This document shows, piece by piece, positions 1 through 12,223 of a stretch of 33,004 bases of DNA. A program made the position numbers and the translations under genes. Origin of the DNA: Agrococcus sediminis (GTDB taxonomy: Bacteria > Actinomycetota > Actinomycetes > Actinomycetales > Microbacteriaceae); the NCBI RefSeq assembly GCF_007923295.1, contig NZ_VOIR01000002.1:1-33004 (forward strand), given 5' to 3'. The notes under the pieces are model-generated. The model ran no database searches. It saw only the letters and a list, made by a program, of their open reading frames with translations, and was not told the origin of the DNA. The number at the start of each line of letters is the position of its first letter. The stretch's first letter is position 1.

Positions 1-11
1 GTGGAGTAGTC

Positions 12-41
12 ACGATACTCGCCCCACGAGCCAGCGCACAA
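12..41 (-). promoter_or_regulatory. possible outward-facing promoter at the left edge
   Basis: On the minus strand a TTGTGC hexamer (36-41) is followed, after an 18-base spacer, by TATCGT (12-17). The spacing and the TANNNT -10 fit a sigma-70-type actinobacterial promoter driving something beyond the left edge. Bases 1-230 hold no convincing gene; only this site and the hairpin downstream of tyrS are visible. A stable RNA or another gene may lie outside the window, but the sequence shown cannot tell. Two short hexamers in GC-rich DNA are weak evidence. Confidence 0.3.
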
Positions 42-172
42 CGTGCGCACGAACCCGAAGACGAGGAGGTGTTGGTCCCTCTTGATCCGCCAGCCTCTCG
101 GCCCGGCGTCTATGGGGTGACGAGGGATCACGTTACACGGCATCCGGGCCCGCATCCCAAACCCCGCGCATC

Positions 173-198
173 CCGGGCGTGTCTCGCTCCTCGCCCGG
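173..198 (-). terminator. hairpin downstream of tyrS
   Basis: A 7-bp perfect inverted repeat (CCGGGCG at 173-179, CGCCCGG at 192-198) with a 12-base loop lies 33 bases past the tyrS stop. A second palindrome, GGGCGCGCGCCC at 213-224, sits between. There is no real U-tract, only GGGGTTTGG a little further on. It is a plausible end of the arg-tyrS transcription unit, of the U-poor kind often seen in GC-rich actinobacteria. Confidence 0.4.
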
Positions 199-230
199 AG
201 ATCCGGGGAACGGGGCGCGCGCCCGGGTGG

Positions 231-1544
231 TCAGGCTCGCGCCGCGTCGAGCCCTGCATCGACGCCCGCGAGCGTCTTCTTGCCGCGCCGCAGCACGGCG
301 TACCGGCCGTGCAGGAGCCGGCCCTCGAGCGTGGCGGCCGGGTCGTCGATGCGCTGGTTGTTCACGGAGACGCCGCCCTGGGCGATCGCGCGCCGGGCAT
401 CCGAGAGCGAGTCGACCAGCCCGGTCTCCTGCAGCAGCTGCAGCACCGGGGCGTCCGGTGTCGCGGTCGCCTGCTTGTCGAGCGAGGCGACAGCTGCGGC
501 GAGCGTGTCCTCCCCCAGCGCCTGGAGGTCGCCGGCGCCGAACAGCGCGTGGGATGCGGCGATGGCCTGCTGCGTCGCGGGCTCCCCATGGATGAACGAC
601 GTCGCCTGGAGCGCGAGCTCCTTCTGCGCCTCGCGCCGGAACGGCGCATCCGCCGTCGCCTGCGCGAGCTCCTCGATGCGGGACGAGGGCAGGAACGTGA
701 ACGTCTTGAGCAGCTGCACCACGATCGCGTCGTCCTGGTTGAGCCAGAACTGGTACATCGCGTACGGGGTGGTCAGCTGCGGGTCGAGCCAGACCGCGTT
801 GCCCTCGCTCTTGCCGAACTTCTTCCCATCGGCGTCGGTGACGAGCGGAGAGCCCAGCGCGTGGGCGTGCACGCCCTCCGCCTTGCGGATCAGCTCGGTG
901 CCGGCGGTGAGGTTGCCCCACTGATCGCTGCCGCCGAGCTGCATGATGCAGCCGTAGCGGAGGAAGAGCTCGCGGAAGTCGAGCCCCTGCAGCACCTGGT
1001 AGCTGAACTCGGCGTAGGAGATGCCCTCCTCGGACTCCATCCGCGATGCGACGGCGTCCTTGCGCAGCATGGTGCCGACGCGGAAGTGCTTGCCGATCTC
1101 GCGCAGGAAGTCGACGGTCGACATCGGCGCCGTCCAGTCGAGGTTGTTCACGAGCTCGACCGGGTTGTCGCCCTCGGCGGAGAGGAACCGCAGCATCTGC
1201 TCGCCGAGGTAGGTGACCCACTCGGCGACCGTCTCGCGGTCGTTGAGCTGTCGCTCGGCGGTCGGCTTCGGGTCGCCGATGAGGCCCGTCGAGCCTCCGA
1301 CCAGCGCGAGCGGCCGGTGGCCGGCCAGCTGCAGGCGGCGCATGATGATGAGCTGCGCCAGGTTGCCGAGGTGCAGGCTCGGCGCGGTCGGGTCGAAGCC
1401 GCAGTAGAAGGTGATCGGCGCGCCGCCCAGGAGGAACCGCAGCGCCTCCGGGTCGGTCGACACGTGCACGCTGCCGCGGTACTGCAGCTCGTCCCAGACA
1501 TTCGGGAACGCCGGGTCGAGCTGGATGGGAGCGAGTTCGGTCAC
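231..1544 (-). CDS. tyrS: tyrosyl-tRNA synthetase
   Basis: Cytoplasmic class Ic aminoacyl-tRNA synthetase that charges tRNA-Tyr. The 437-residue product has the usual length of bacterial TyrS. The HIGH-type ATP site is HLGN at residues 58-61, and the KMSKS loop reads KFGKS at 242-246. The tyrosine-site segment with GGSDQWGN lies near 204-211, and a C-terminal S4-like RNA-binding domain spans roughly 360-430 (QGGVSVNNQRI). The GTG start (1542-1544) has no Shine-Dalgarno sequence. A TAGGTT hexamer ends six bases before it, so a leaderless transcript is likely. The gene follows argH by 19 bases and probably has its own promoter besides readthrough from the arg operon. Confidence 0.97.
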   Translation of the reverse strand: MTELAPIQLDPAFPNVWDELQYRGSVHVSTDPEALRFLLGGAPITFYCGFDPTAPSLHLGNLAQLIIMRRLQLAGHRPLALVGGSTGLIGDPKPTAERQLNDRETVAEWVTYLGEQMLRFLSAEGDNPVELVNNLDWTAPMSTVDFLREIGKHFRVGTMLRKDAVASRMESEEGISYAEFSYQVLQGLDFRELFLRYGCIMQLGGSDQWGNLTAGTELIRKAEGVHAHALGSPLVTDADGKKFGKSEGNAVWLDPQLTTPYAMYQFWLNQDDAIVVQLLKTFTFLPSSRIEELAQATADAPFRREAQKELALQATSFIHGEPATQQAIAASHALFGAGDLQALGEDTLAAAVASLDKQATATPDAPVLQLLQETGLVDSLSDARRAIAQGGVSVNNQRIDDPAATLEGRLLHGRYAVLRRGKKTLAGVDAGLDAARA

Positions 1545-1550
1545 CCGTCG

Positions 1551-1556
1551 AACCTA
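1551..1556 (-). promoter_or_regulatory. -10 element of tyrS (leaderless type)
   Basis: TAGGTT on the minus strand, six bases before the GTG start of tyrS and just after the argH stop. The distance puts the transcription start at or next to the start codon. I see no good -35 hexamer upstream. Confidence 0.55.
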
Positions 1557-1563
1557 TCGAACG

Positions 1564-4811
<3,248 letters not shown>

Positions 4812-4822
<11 letters not shown>

Positions 4823-5984
4823 ATGCGGAGTTCTCGTGCACGTACTCGTGGGTGAGGTCGTTGGTGCGGATGGTCGCGGTCGCCTCGCCCGCGAACAGGT
4901 CGATCACGATCGCGGTCGCCCGCGGCGTCAGGTCGACCTCGTCGCGCGGGCGGTCGGGCTCGCCGGCGTGGCAGACGCGCACCCCGTTGAAGTGGACGTC
5001 GACCGCGTACGGGTCGAAGGACGCATCCGTCGTGCCGATCGCCGCGAGCACGCGGCCCCAGTTCGGGTCGTTGCCGAAGATCGCCGCCTTGAAGAGGTTG
5101 GAGCGCGCGACCGAGCGCGCGACCACGACCGCCTCGTCCTCGGTCGCGGCATGCCGCACCTCGATCGCGATGTCGTGGCTCGCGCCCTCGGCGTCCCCCT
5201 GCAGCTGCCGGGCGAGGTCGTCGCAGACCGCGGCGACCGCCGCCGCCAGGGCGGCCTCGTCGGGTTCGACGCCCGAGGCGCCGCTCGCGAGCAGCAGCAC
5301 GGTGTCGTTCGTCGACATGCAGCCGTCGGAGTCGAGCCGGTCGAAGGTGACGCGGGTCGCGGCGCGCAGCGCCCGGTCGAGCACGTCGGCGGTGCACGCG
5401 GCGTCGGTCGTCAGCACGACGAGCATCGTGGCGAGGCCCGGCGCGAGCATGCCCGCGCCCTTCGCCATGCCGCCGACGGTGAAGCCGTCGCCGCGCGCGA
5501 CCGCCTGCTTCGGCACCGAGTCGGTGGTCATGATGGCCTGGGCGGAGGTCAGCCCGGCCGCGGCGTCCCCGCCCGCGCCGGCCAGCGCATCCGCCGCCAG
5601 GTCGACGCCGCGCAGCACGGCCGCGCGGAACGACTCGTCGCCGACGCCGATGAGGCCGGTCGAGCACACCTGCACGTCGATCGCGCCGATCCCGAGGCGC
5701 TCGGCGGCGCGCTCGGCGGTCTGGTGGGTCGTCTGGAAGCCGAACGCGCCGGTGAAGCAGTTGGCGCCGCCGGAGTTGAGCACGACCGCGCGGGCGCTGC
5801 CGCCCGCGAGCGCCTGCTCGCTCCACAGCACCGGGTTGGCCTTCGCGCGGTTGGACGTGAAGACGCCCGCCGCGGCCGAGAGCGGGCCGTCGTTCACGAC
5901 CATCGCGACGTCGAGCCCGCCGGAGGCCTTGACGCCTGCGGCGACGCCGGCCGCGCGGAAGCCGTCCGCCGCCGTCACGCTCAC
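4812..5984 (-). CDS. argJ: bifunctional ornithine acetyltransferase / N-acetylglutamate synthase
   Basis: Recycles the acetyl group from acetylornithine to glutamate and may also make acetylglutamate from acetyl-CoA. The 390-residue precursor is expected to cut itself into alpha and beta chains before the nucleophilic Thr186 in the LATML motif (residues 184-188). That motif is preceded by KGAGMLAPG, as in the family. The start is taken as GTG 5982-5984, which overlaps the argC stop (GTGA); a second GTG two codons later is also possible. Whether the enzyme is mono- or bifunctional cannot be read from the sequence. Its partner argD, which makes its acetylornithine substrate, is not next to it. 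Confidence 0.95.
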
Positions 5985-7027
5985 GGGGCGACCCCGTCGA
6001 CGGGGAGGCCGAGCTGCTCGTCGAAGCCGAGCGCGATGTTCGCCGACTGCACGGCCGCGCCCGCCGTGCCCTTGCCGAGGTTGTCGATCGCGGCGATCAT
6101 GACGACGCGGCCCGCCGCCTCGTCGAGGCCGACGCCGATGTGCACCGAGTTGGAGCCGAGCACGTCGGCCGTGCGCGGGTACTCGCCCGTCGGCAGCACG
6201 TGGATGAACCGCTCGTCGCCGTAGGCGGTGAGCCAGGCGCTGCGCACCTGCTCGGGCGTCGCCTCGCCGATGAGCGGCGCAGTGACGGTCGCGAGGATGC
6301 CGCGGGTCATGGGCACGAGCACCGGCGTGAAGGAGTGGCGCACCTCGGCCGCGCCGACCGCGCGCAGGTTCTGCGCGATCTCGGGCAGGTGCCGGTGGCT
6401 GCCGCCGACGCCGTACGGCGCGGCGCTGCCGGTGAGCTCGGCCGCGAGCAGCTGCGTCTTCGCAGCACGGCCGGCGCCCGAGGAGCCGACGGCCAGCACG
6501 GAGGTGAGCGCGGTCGCGTCGATGAGGCCCGCGGCGATGCCGGGGGCGGCTGCGAGCGTGACCGCGGTCGCGTTGCAGCCGGGCGCCGCGATGCGGCGCG
6601 CTGCCCGCAGCTCCCGGCGCTGGCGGCCGCCGTCGGCGAGGATCAGCTCGGGCATCCCGTAGGGCCAGGTGCCCGCGTGCTCGGTGCCGTAGAACGCCTG
6701 CCAGTCGTCGGCGCGCTCGAGCCGGTGGTCGGCACCGGCGTCGACCACGAGCGTCGACTCGGGCAGCTGCGCGGCGATGCCGCCCGAGTGCCCGTGCGGC
6801 AGCGCGAGGAAGACGACGTCGTGGCCGGCGAGCACCTCGGCGGTCGTCTCCTGGAAGGTCAGCGAGGCGAAGGACCGGAGGTTGGGGTGCACGGAGACGA
6901 GGGGCTGCCCGGCGTTGGCGTGCGCGGTGACGGTGCGCACCTCCAGCTCGGGGTGGTGGGCGAGCAGCCGCAGCAGCTCTCCCCCTGCGTACCCGCTCGC
7001 CCCTGCGACGGCGACGGAGAGGCTCAT
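5981..7027 (-). CDS. argC: N-acetyl-gamma-glutamyl-phosphate reductase
   Basis: NADPH-dependent reduction of acetylglutamyl phosphate to the semialdehyde. The 348-residue protein has an N-terminal Rossmann motif ([12 protein letters not shown], residues 9-20) and the catalytic cysteine Cys151 in APGCNAT. It is the first gene of the arg cluster proper. The ATG (7025-7027) is preceded by TAGCCT and the six bases GGAGGC. The GGAGG is only one base from the ATG, too close to act as a normal ribosome site, so a leaderless mRNA fits better. The TAG stop of the upstream SIMPL gene forms the first half of that -10. No ArgR-type operator was recognised. Confidence 0.96.
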   Translation of the reverse strand: MSLSVAVAGASGYAGGELLRLLAHHPELEVRTVTAHANAGQPLVSVHPNLRSFASLTFQETTAEVLAGHDVVFLALPHGHSGGIAAQLPESTLVVDAGADHRLERADDWQAFYGTEHAGTWPYGMPELILADGGRQRRELRAARRIAAPGCNATAVTLAAAPGIAAGLIDATALTSVLAVGSSGAGRAAKTQLLAAELTGSAAPYGVGGSHRHLPEIAQNLRAVGAAEVRHSFTPVLVPMTRGILATVTAPLIGEATPEQVRSAWLTAYGDERFIHVLPTGEYPRTADVLGSNSVHIGVGLDEAAGRVVMIAAIDNLGKGTAGAAVQSANIALGFDEQLGLPVDGVAP

Positions 7028-7033
7028 GCCTCC

Positions 7034-7039
7034 AGGCTA
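7034..7039 (-). promoter_or_regulatory. -10 element of argC (leaderless type)
   Basis: TAGCCT on the minus strand, six bases before the argC ATG. Its first three bases are the stop codon of the SIMPL-domain gene. The same 15-base string, TAGCCTGGAGGCATG, recurs exactly at dapF. Confidence 0.55.
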
Positions 7040-7711
7040 GTCGCCGCGCGATGCGGCTTCCGCCGAGAAGCCCACCTCGACGAGCGCCTGCACCTCGATG
7101 TCGCCCGCCGCGAGCTCGACCGCGCCGCCCGCGTCGGCCGCGCCGAGCACCATCGACTCGACGCCGCGCTGCCGCTTGGCGAGCAGCGGGCGGGGCGGCT
7201 CGACCCCGGGCTCCCGGATGCTGCGCACGACCGGCGCGCCGAGGCCCGCGGCCTCGGCGTAGTCGGCCGCGCGCGCCACCGCGTCGGCGATCGCGCGCGA
7301 GCGGGCGCGGCTCGCGAGCTCGCGCTCGGTGCCCTCGGCGAGCGACCAGGCGATGCCGCCCACCTCGTGCACCTGCTCGGCGCCCAGCTCGCCGATCCAG
7401 GTGCCGAGCGCCTCGACGTCGACGAACGTCGCGGTGACGGAGGCCGAAGCCGTGAAGACCAGCCGCTGCGGCTGGCCCTCCCCCACCCACTCGCGGTGGT
7501 GCGAGACCCACACGCGGTCGGCGTGCCAGGTGTCGACGGCCCCCGACTCCGCGAAGGCGCGCGCCTCGGCGCTCACCCGGCTGTGCGCCTTCGCGACGAG
7601 CGTCATCGCCGCCTCCGGCGCATCCGCCTGCCACCGCGACTGCAGCGTGACGGTCGCGCGCTCGGCGGCGGCTCGCTCGACGGCCTCTCCGGTGACCAGG
7701 ATCTCGACCAT
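7037..7711 (-). CDS. SIMPL domain (DUF541) protein
   Basis: A 224-residue protein assigned to the SIMPL/DUF541 family from its opening (VEILVTGEAVERAAAERATV), its repeated alpha/beta pattern, and the segment rich in Arg-Ala helices around residues 128-160 (ELASRARSRAIADAVARAADYAEAAG). Many SIMPL proteins are exported; this one has no signal peptide or membrane segment and should be cytoplasmic. The biochemical role of the family is poorly defined. It sits between pheT and argC with gaps of about 10 bases on each side, so it may ride on the pheST-arg transcript, but no link to arginine synthesis is evident. The start ATG has a TAGCAT hexamer seven bases upstream and no Shine-Dalgarno sequence. 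Confidence 0.85.
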   Translation of the reverse strand: MVEILVTGEAVERAAAERATVTLQSRWQADAPEAAMTLVAKAHSRVSAEARAFAESGAVDTWHADRVWVSHHREWVGEGQPQRLVFTASASVTATFVDVEALGTWIGELGAEQVHEVGGIAWSLAEGTERELASRARSRAIADAVARAADYAEAAGLGAPVVRSIREPGVEPPRPLLAKRQRGVESMVLGAADAGGAVELAAGDIEVQALVEVGFSAEAASRGD

Positions 7712-7718
7712 GGCCGCG

Positions 7719-7724
7719 ATGCTA
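7719..7724 (-). promoter_or_regulatory. -10 element of the SIMPL-domain gene
   Basis: TAGCAT on the minus strand, seven bases before the ATG at 7711. Its TAG is the pheT stop codon. The spacing fits a leaderless transcript. It could instead be chance, since readthrough from pheST would also serve this gene. Confidence 0.4.
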
Positions 7725-10208
7725 CTCGCGCAGCCTCGCCCCGTGCCGGTCGGTCGCGACCCGCAGCCCCGCGAGCTTCGCCTCGGATGCCTCGGCCGCG
7801 GTCAGCGTGCGGTCGGGCGCCCGGAAGCGGAGGGCGAACGTGAGCGACTTCTCGCCCTCGCCGAGGCCCTGCCCGCGGTAGTCGTCGACGAGCGCGATGT
7901 GCTCGAGGAGCGTGCCTGCACCGTCGCGCACCGCCCGCTGCACCTCGCCCGCCGGCACCCCGATGGGCACCACGAGCGAGAGGTCCTGCGTGGCCGCCGG
8001 CACCGGCGCGATGCGCGCGGTGTCGAGCCCGACGCGGGCGCGGGCGATCATCGCGGTGAGGTCGAGCTCGGCGACCGCCACCACCCGCGGGAGGTCGGCG
8101 TCGGCCGCCACCTGCGGCAGCAGCTCGCCGGCCACGCCGACGACCTCGTCGCCGACGAGCAGCTCGGCGGTGCGCCCCGGGTGCAGCCACTCCCGCTGCC
8201 CCTGGCGCACGTCGAGCTCGAGCCCGAGCGTGCGCGCGACGCGCTCCGCAGCCTCGATCGCGTCGGCGAGGCCGTAGCGCGCCGCGGCGGTGCCTGGCTG
8301 CTTGCGCACCCGCTCGCCCACCAGCAGCACCGCCGCGTGGTCGGGCTGCGCAGGCAGCGCGTCGAGCGCGGCGAGCACGTCGTCGGCGGGGCGCGCGTCG
8401 GCGGCCGGCAGCTCGTCGGTGCCCTGGCCGTCGACCGCGACGAACACGCGGCCGAGCTCGAACAGCGCGAGGTCGGTGAGCCCGCGGCCGAGGTTGCGGT
8501 GCGCGGTGTCGAGCATGCCCGGCAGCAGCGCGGTGCGCAGCCACGGGCGCTCGCCGTCGAGCGGGTTCTCGAGCCGCACGGGCTCGGCACCCGTCATGCG
8601 CGCCTGGCGCTCGGTGGCGAAGGGCGCCACGAGCACCTCGGTCAGGCCGGCCGAGGCGAGCGCGTCGGCGACGCGTCGCCGCAGGCGCTGCGCCCGCGTG
8701 TAGCCGCGCCCGGGCGGCGCGACCGGCAGGACGGAGGGGATGCGGTCGAAGCCGACGATGCGCGCGATCTCCTCGACGAGGCCCTCGCGGTCGACGAGGT
8801 CGCGGCGCCACGTGGGCGGCGTGACCGTCCACGCATCCGCGCCCTGCTCGACGACGACAGCGCCGATGCGCTCGAGCGCGCCGCGCGCCTCCTCGACGCG
8901 GTAGTCGGTGCCGAGCAGCGCGTTCCAGAAGCCGACGCCGATCGTGATCGGCCGCATCGCGGGCACCTCGCCCTGGTCGGCGCCGAGGGCGTCGATCGTG
9001 CCGCCCGCCAGGTCGACGAGCAGCTGGGCCACGCGGGCGGCTGCCGCGTCGGCCACCGCCGGGTCGACGCCGCGCTCGTAGCGCTTCGACGCCTCGGAGA
9101 ACAGCTTGTGCCGGCGTGCCGAGCGCCCGATCGTGACGCCGTCGAAGGTTGCCGACTCGATGAGGACATCGGTCGTCGTCGCGTCGATCTCGGTCTCGGC
9201 GCCGCCCATGACGCCCGCGAGGCCGATCGCGCCGCGATCGTCGGTGATGAGGAGGTCCTCGGGGCTGAGCGCGCGGTCGACGTCGTCGAGCGTCGTGAGC
9301 CGCTCCCCGGGCTGCGCGCGGCGCACCACGATGCCGCCGCGGAGCTTCGCGAGGTCGTAGCCGTGGATCGGCTGCCCGAGCTCGAGCATCACGTAGTTGG
9401 TGATGTCGACCGGCAGCGAGATGGAGCGGATGCCCGCGAGCCGCAGCCGCGAGGCCATCCACGACGGCGTCGCGCGGGTCGGGTCGATGCCGCGCACCAC
9501 GCGCACCACGAAGCGGGTGCAGCCGGCGCGGCCGCGGATGGGCGCGTCGTCGCGCAGCTCGAGCGGGAAGCCGGATGCGGGGCCCGCGTCGACCGCGGCG
9601 CGCGCGGTGTCTGCGGGGTCGACGAACGCCTGTCCCGTGGCGGACGCCACCTCGCGGGCGATGCCGCGGATGGAGAGCGCGTACCCGCGGTCGGGCGTCA
9701 CGTTGATCTCGACCGCCTGGTCGTCCAGGCCCAGGAGCGCCAGCGCATCCGCACCGACCTCGCCCGGGATGCCGAGCGGGTCGAGGCGCATGATGCCGTC
9801 GTGGTCGTCGCCGAGGCCGAGCTCGCGCTCGGAGGCGATCATGCCGTCGGAGACGTGGCCGTAGGTCTTGCGCGCGGCGATCTCGAAGCCGCCCGGGAGC
9901 GCCGCGCCGGGCAGCGTCACGACGACGCGGTCGCCCTCGACGAAGTTGAGCGCGCCGCAGACGATGCCGCGCACGCCGCCGTTGGCCTCGCCGACGTCGA
10001 CCTGCGCGTAGCGGATCGTCTTGCCGTTCTTCTGCGGCTCCTCGACGAACGAGAGGACGCGGCCGACGACGATCGGGCCGCGCAGTTCGCCGCCGTGCAC
10101 CGTCTCCTCCTCGAAGCCGACGCGCACGAGCGTCGCGTGCAGCCAGTCGGCGGCGTCGTCGGCGGGCACGTCGACGTGCTCGCGCAGCCATGACAGCGGG
10201 ATCCTCAT
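7722..10208 (-). CDS. pheT: phenylalanyl-tRNA synthetase beta subunit
   Basis: Beta chain of the cytoplasmic (alpha-beta)2 PheRS. The 828-residue length matches the bacterial family. Domains in order: N-terminal MRIPLSWLREHV and an OB-fold tRNA-binding region (about 40-150), the B3/B4 editing domain (about 210-390), B5 (about 410-480), the catalytic-like core, and a C-terminal FDX-ACB anticodon-binding domain (about 735-828, with SLTFALRFRAPDRTLT). The start is the ATG at 10206-10208, because it overlaps the pheS stop in a TGATG junction and matches the conserved N-terminus; the long in-frame extension upstream runs inside pheS. Confidence 0.96.
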   Translation of the reverse strand: MRIPLSWLREHVDVPADDAADWLHATLVRVGFEEETVHGGELRGPIVVGRVLSFVEEPQKNGKTIRYAQVDVGEANGGVRGIVCGALNFVEGDRVVVTLPGAALPGGFEIAARKTYGHVSDGMIASERELGLGDDHDGIMRLDPLGIPGEVGADALALLGLDDQAVEINVTPDRGYALSIRGIAREVASATGQAFVDPADTARAAVDAGPASGFPLELRDDAPIRGRAGCTRFVVRVVRGIDPTRATPSWMASRLRLAGIRSISLPVDITNYVMLELGQPIHGYDLAKLRGGIVVRRAQPGERLTTLDDVDRALSPEDLLITDDRGAIGLAGVMGGAETEIDATTTDVLIESATFDGVTIGRSARRHKLFSEASKRYERGVDPAVADAAAARVAQLLVDLAGGTIDALGADQGEVPAMRPITIGVGFWNALLGTDYRVEEARGALERIGAVVVEQGADAWTVTPPTWRRDLVDREGLVEEIARIVGFDRIPSVLPVAPPGRGYTRAQRLRRRVADALASAGLTEVLVAPFATERQARMTGAEPVRLENPLDGERPWLRTALLPGMLDTAHRNLGRGLTDLALFELGRVFVAVDGQGTDELPAADARPADDVLAALDALPAQPDHAAVLLVGERVRKQPGTAAARYGLADAIEAAERVARTLGLELDVRQGQREWLHPGRTAELLVGDEVVGVAGELLPQVAADADLPRVVAVAELDLTAMIARARVGLDTARIAPVPAATQDLSLVVPIGVPAGEVQRAVRDGAGTLLEHIALVDDYRGQGLGEGEKSLTFALRFRAPDRTLTAAEASEAKLAGLRVATDRHGARLRE

Positions 10209-11254
10209 CAGATCACCATCCCGAACTGCTCGGTGAAGCGCACATCGCCCTCGATCATGTCTCGCATGTCGTCGAGCTGGTACCGGAACTGGAGGGTGCG
10301 CTCGACGCCCATGCCGAACGCGAAGCCCGAGTAGACCTCCGGGTCGACGCCCGCCGCGCGCAGCACGTTGGGGTTGACCATGCCGCAGCCGCCCCACTCG
10401 ACCCAGCGCGGGCCGCCGCGCATGCCGGGGTGCCAGACGTCCATCTCGGCGCTCGGCTCGGTGAAGGGGAAGTAGTTGGGGCGGAGGCGGATCCTCGCCT
10501 CGTCGCCGAACATGATGCGCGCGAGGTGCTCGAGCGTGCCGCGCAGGTTGGCCATCGTGATGCCCTTGTCGACGGCGAGGCCCTCCATCTGCGTGAAGAC
10601 CGGCAGGTGCGTGGCGTCGATGTCGTCGGTGCGGTAGACGCGGCCGGGCGCGACGATGTAGACGGGCAGCTCACGCGTGAGCAGCGAGCGCGCCTGCACG
10701 GGGCTCGTCTGGGTGCGCAGCACCATGTGGCGGTCTGCGGGCGCGACGTAGAAGGTGTCGGACTCGCTGCGCGCGGGGTGGTCGGGGTCGACGTTGAGCG
10801 CGTCGAAGTTGTACCACTCGTGCTCGAGCTCGGGGCCCTCCGCGACCTCCCAGCCCATGCCGACGAAGACGTCGCTCATCTCGTCCATGAGCATCGTCAG
10901 CGGGTGGCGGCCGCCGGCGGTGCGGATGCGCGGCAGCGCGGTGACGTCGACGCGCTCGGCCTCGAGCTGGGCGGCCTCCTCGGCCGCCGCGAGCTCCTGC
11001 TGGCGCGCGGCGATCGCCTCGGCGACGCGGCCGCGACCGGCGCCGATCGTCTGGCCGGCGGCCTTGCGCTGCTCTGGCGCGATGTCGCGCAGGCTCGCGT
11101 TGAGCCCGGCGAGCTCGGAGCCCTGCCCGTTGTGGGCGGCCTTCGCGGCCTGCAGGTCGGCGGTCGTCTGCGCGGCCTCGATCGCGGCGAGCGCCGCGGC
11201 CACCGCGGCGTCGACGCGCGCGCCGAGGTCGGCGTTCTCGTCAGGGGTTGGCAC
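10208..11254 (-). CDS. pheS: phenylalanyl-tRNA synthetase alpha subunit
   Basis: Catalytic class II subunit that activates phenylalanine and transfers it to tRNA-Phe. The 348-residue product has an N-terminal coiled-coil arm (roughly 1-90) and the class II core. Recognisable segments are HPLTMLMDEMSDVFVGMGW (motif 1 region), FTEPSAEMDVW, and motif 3 GFAFGMGVERTLQFRY near the C-terminus. The start is GTG 11252-11254 with TAGGAT ending six bases before it and no Shine-Dalgarno sequence, which suggests a leaderless mRNA. No T-box or Phe-leader attenuator is visible: only 30 bases separate it from gluD. Confidence 0.96.
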   Translation of the reverse strand: MPTPDENADLGARVDAAVAAALAAIEAAQTTADLQAAKAAHNGQGSELAGLNASLRDIAPEQRKAAGQTIGAGRGRVAEAIAARQQELAAAEEAAQLEAERVDVTALPRIRTAGGRHPLTMLMDEMSDVFVGMGWEVAEGPELEHEWYNFDALNVDPDHPARSESDTFYVAPADRHMVLRTQTSPVQARSLLTRELPVYIVAPGRVYRTDDIDATHLPVFTQMEGLAVDKGITMANLRGTLEHLARIMFGDEARIRLRPNYFPFTEPSAEMDVWHPGMRGGPRWVEWGGCGMVNPNVLRAAGVDPEVYSGFAFGMGVERTLQFRYQLDDMRDMIEGDVRFTEQFGMVI

Positions 11255-11260
11255 CCGACG

Positions 11261-11266
11261 ATCCTA
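11261..11266 (-). promoter_or_regulatory. -10 element of pheS (leaderless type)
   Basis: TAGGAT on the minus strand, six bases before the GTG start of pheS, inside the 30-base gap after gluD. Probably the start of the pheST transcription unit. Confidence 0.55.
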
Positions 11267-11284
11267 CCGAGCGGGGCGGGCCCC

Positions 11285-12223
11285 TCAGCCCTGTCCGCCG
11301 AGGCCCGAGCCCGGAAGCCGGGTCGTCTCGGCCTGAGGGTCCTTGATCTCGCGCAGCGCTCGGGTGCTCAGCGGGATCGCCGCGGTGGGGGTGCCGTCCA
11401 GGTTCCGACCGCCGCGACGGGGCCGCGACATCCGCTTGGTCAGCTGGCGGACGATCGCCGACAGCGTCAGGTTGATGCCGAGGAAGATCGCCAGCATCAC
11501 GAAGAACATCGACAGCGCGTACGGGCCGCCCTGGCGGTCGTAGAAGTCGACGAGCTGTCGGCCGATGCGGATGATCTCCGGCGAGCCGACGATGTAGCCG
11601 AGCGAGGTGTCCTTCAGCAGCACGATGAGCTGGGCCAGGATGATCGGCATCATGATGCGCAGCGCTTGCGGCAGCTCGATCTCGAGCGTGGTGCGCAGCG
11701 GCGTGAGCCCGATCGCGAGCCCGCTCTCGCGCTGACCCTTCGGGAGCGACTTCATGCCGGCTCGGAGCGCCTCGCCGATGATGGCCCCGTTGTAGACGAC
11801 GAGCGCCCAGACGACCGCCCAGTACGCGCCGGTCGAGAAGACGATGAGGATGAAGAGCATCATCAGCAGCACCGGCATGCCGCGGAAGAACTCGAGCACG
11901 ACGGTCGTCGGCACGCGCACCCAGGGCGAGTAGGCGTTCCGCAGGATCGCGAAGACGACGCCGAGGATCATGGCGCCGACCGCTGCGATGCCCGCGATCG
12001 AGAGCGTGGTGCCGAGGCCCACCATGAGCCCCCGCGCGCCGAACCACAGCGCGGGGTCCTGGAAGATGTCCCAGCGGTCCTGGTAGAACGCGCCGCCGAG
12101 CCACAGCTGGTACACCGCGATGCCGAGCGCCACCACGGCGACGACGGCGAAGACGATCGAGAGCAGCCGCGACCTGCGGATGGCGTTGGGCCCGGGGGCG
12201 TCGAAGAGGACCGAGCCGCTCAT
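11285..12223 (-). CDS. gluD: amino-acid ABC transporter permease (GluD-like)
   Basis: Membrane permease of a glutamate/glutamine-type (HisM family) importer, pairing with GluC. The 312-residue product has a hydrophobic first segment (about 20-45), further transmembrane helices, and the permease EAA loop, seen as IGEALRAGMKSLPKGQRES. It ends in a soluble tail of about 50 residues. The start is the ATG at 12221-12223: it overlaps the gluC stop (ATGA) and has GGAG nine bases upstream. An in-frame GTG five codons earlier would place that ribosome site inside the gene. The substrate is inferred from the gluABCD order known in Corynebacterium; another polar amino acid is possible. Confidence 0.87.
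   Translation of the reverse strand: MSGSVLFDAPGPNAIRRSRLLSIVFAVVAVVALGIAVYQLWLGGAFYQDRWDIFQDPALWFGARGLMVGLGTTLSIAGIAAVGAMILGVVFAILRNAYSPWVRVPTTVVLEFFRGMPVLLMMLFILIVFSTGAYWAVVWALVVYNGAIIGEALRAGMKSLPKGQRESGLAIGLTPLRTTLEIELPQALRIMMPIILAQLIVLLKDTSLGYIVGSPEIIRIGRQLVDFYDRQGGPYALSMFFVMLAIFLGINLTLSAIVRQLTKRMSRPRRGGRNLDGTPTAAIPLSTRALREIKDPQAETTRLPGSGLGGQG

Noticed and set aside
11271-11284. Terminator between gluD and pheS
   Set aside because: GGGGCGGGCCCC gives only a four-pair stem with no U-tract, too weak to call.
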